This document shows positions 62,634-64,000 of a stretch of 64,000 bases of DNA, one piece after another (the stretch's first letter is position 1; each line of letters begins with the position of its first letter). The notes under the pieces were generated by a model. That model searched no databases. It was given only the letters and a program-made list of their open reading frames with translations, and had not been told where the DNA came from. Origin of the DNA: an uncultured Alphaproteobacteria bacterium. GTDB taxonomy: Bacteria; Pseudomonadota; Alphaproteobacteria; UBA11222. Location of the stretch: the NCBI GenBank assembly GCA_947258435.1, contig CAMYID010000019.1, positions 40,780 to 104,779 of the forward strand, written 5' to 3'. A program made the translations under genes and the position numbers.

Positions 62634-64000
62634 TTACCCCGAAAACGAGTCCTTGCGGATTGAAATGTTTTTCACATCCGCAAAGAAATCAAAACTCCAA
62701 TGACCGCCTTCACGGCCGATACCCGAATGGCGCGCACCGCCAAATGGCGCGGCCAGATCGCGGACAAAGAAGCAGTTTACCCAGACAGTTCCGGCGACGA
62801 GCTGCTCCGCAATGCGGTTGGCACGCGCCGCATCGCGCGAAAACAATGTCGCGGCCAGCCCGTATTCGGTGCCGTTCGCGGCCGCGATCAGTTCGGCTTC
62901 GTCATCGAAAGTCTGCCAGGTCAGTACCGGCCCGAAAACTTCCTTGCGGTTAATCTCAGCCTCTGGCGGAACCCCGCTCAGCATGGTCGGCGCGAAGTAA
63001 AGCTGACCCGCCTCATGGCGCCCGCCGCCCCACAGACAGTGCGCCCCCTCGGCCAGCGCCCGTTCGACAAATCCGCTGACCCGGTCAAAATGTTCGGCCG
63101 TGATCAGCGGCCCGACCCGCACCGATTTGTCACGCGGATCCCCGACCTTCATGTGCGCGACCGCTTCTTTCACCTTTTCCTGAAAACTGTCAGCAATCGA
63201 TGCTTCGATAAACAGCCGCGTCCCGGCCAGACAGACCTGACCGGCATTGAGATACTGGGTAGCCACCGTATGCGCCGCCGCATCCAGATCGGCATCCGCA
63301 AGCACGATGAAGGGTGACTTGCCCCCCAGTTCGAAACTGACAGGCACCAGATTTTCCGCCGCCGCCATGCCGATCAGGCGCGCCGTATCGGTCGAACCGG
63401 TAAAACTTATTCTGTCGATCTGCGGCTGCGCGACAAGTGCGGCCCCCGCCACCTCGCCAATACCCTGCACCACATTCAGCACACCAGCCGGCAACCCCGC
63501 CTCCGCCGCGATATCGGCCATCAGGGAACAGGTCAGGGGGGCCCATTCGGGTGGCTTGACTATGACCGTATTGCCCGCTGCCAGCGCCGGGCCGACTTTC
63601 CAGGTGGTCAGCATAAACGGTGCGTTCCAGGGGGTGATCAGCGCCGCAACGCCGGCGGGATCGTAACGCACATGATTGACGACTTCGGGGGACTCGATTT
63701 GCTGTCCGCGCATCTGCAAGGCAAGCTCGGCAAAATAATCGATGTTATGGGCCGCACGGGGCATGGTGCGCATCGCATTACCGATTTGCAGCGATCCGTT
63801 ATCAAGGGTTTCGACCGCCGCCAGCTCATTTGCCCGGGCCAAAATCCCCTCGGCGAACCGTTTCAGGATCGGCGCGCGCCCCTCGGGGCCAAGCCCGGCC
63901 CAGGCGGGGAAGGCCTGCCGCGCGGCGGCAACCGCCGCGGCCACCTGCTTTTCGCCGATCGACGGGGCGCATCTTGCGGATGTTGCGGCGGGCGGCGAAA
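62634..64000 (-). CDS. Aldehyde dehydrogenase (5' end beyond window)
   Basis: The frame is open from the right window edge leftwards to the stop at 62634, so the N-terminus is missing. Family motifs are NAPFMLTTWKVGPALAAGNTV, SFTGSTDTARLIG, FELGGKSPFIVLADADL with a catalytic Glu, and the nucleophilic Cys in AGQVCLAGTRLF. EVFGPVLTWQTF follows near the end. It oxidises an aldehyde to acid with NAD(P). The pattern is close to hydroxymuconic-semialdehyde or betaine aldehyde dehydrogenases. An apparent GTG start at 63944 is not the true start. Confidence 0.93.
   Translation of the reverse strand, partial: SPPAATSARCAPSIGEKQVAAAVAAARQAFPAWAGLGPEGRAPILKRFAEGILARANELAAVETLDNGSLQIGNAMRTMPRAAHNIDYFAELALQMRGQQIESPEVVNHVRYDPAGVAALITPWNAPFMLTTWKVGPALAAGNTVIVKPPEWAPLTCSLMADIAAEAGLPAGVLNVVQGIGEVAGAALVAQPQIDRISFTGSTDTARLIGMAAAENLVPVSFELGGKSPFIVLADADLDAAAHTVATQYLNAGQVCLAGTRLFIEASIADSFQEKVKEAVAHMKVGDPRDKSVRVGPLITAEHFDRVSGFVERALAEGAHCLWGGGRHEAGQLYFAPTMLSGVPPEAEINRKEVFGPVLTWQTFDDEAELIAAANGTEYGLAATLFSRDAARANRIAEQLVAGTVWVNCFFVRDLAAPFGGARHSGIGREGGHWSFDFFADVKNISIRKDSFSG

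Overview
The window is a roughly 60 percent GC stretch of a chromosome from an aerobic alphaproteobacterium. The evidence is a TrcR (DUF1013) cell-cycle regulator, the hemC-hemD-Mic60/COG4223-hemY cluster, HspQ, and a fused alphaproteobacterial-type indolepyruvate:ferredoxin oxidoreductase. I do not assign a genus. Coding density is high. There is no CRISPR array, no IS element and no complete prophage.

Region by region. (1) Positions 1-9344 are core genes: EVE, YciI and gpsA on the minus strand, tsaD on the minus strand, then hemC, hemD, a Mic60-like protein and hemY on the plus strand. Between gpsA and tsaD sits an AT-rich accessory insert with a TetR regulator and two tiny paralogous single-pass membrane proteins. 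(2) A tRNA-Thr(CGU) at 9529-9604 is followed by a two-gene cassette (DUF2188 plus a small winged-helix-like protein). CcdA and a TSUP/TIGR02186 pair follow. (3) Positions 13051-20021 form a fatty-acid beta-oxidation operon: two acyl-CoA dehydrogenases, thiolase, cupin and a FadB-type protein. (4) Positions 20136-32115 form a divergent catabolic cluster. The minus-strand arm has enoyl-CoA hydratase, GPH transporter, Zn-alcohol dehydrogenase, Rieske ring-hydroxylating oxygenase beta and alpha, DUF35 protein, a thiolase-like protein without the usual cysteine, and an alpha/beta hydrolase. The plus-strand arm has nitronate-monooxygenase-like protein, GntR regulator and acyl-CoA synthetase. (5) Positions 32256-41546 hold a PEGA lipoprotein, trcR, a lone GH108 lysozyme, a PAS protein, an LLM flavin oxidoreductase, prpE, a TSUP transporter, an SDR and an FAD oxidoreductase. 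(6) Positions 41768-48714 carry an EAL protein, a glycosyltransferase-FkbM methyltransferase fusion, an unknown protein, a DUF4344 metallopeptidase, hspQ, a secreted cysteine hexapeptide-repeat protein and a cupredoxin-like protein. (7) Positions 48990-64000 carry msrA, Nudix, DUF3179, an SDR with an Lrp regulator divergent from iorAB and a leucine dehydrogenase-like gene, two hotdog thioesterases, a VOC protein, a membrane GAF-PAS-nucleotide cyclase, DUF2125 and a truncated aldehyde dehydrogenase.

How the genes fit together: most accessory genes feed acyl-CoA, 2-oxoacid or aromatic/alicyclic carbon into central metabolism. Acyl-CoA synthetases, dehydrogenases, hydratases, thiolases, thioesterases and the oxidoreductase are spread over three regulated clusters (TetR, GntR and Lrp). 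The least explained pieces are the TetR/small-membrane-protein insert with its TGTGAATA half-sites, the cysteine-less thiolase/DUF35 pair beside a Rieske oxygenase, the NPC-repeat exported peptide, and the glycosyltransferase-methyltransferase fusion.
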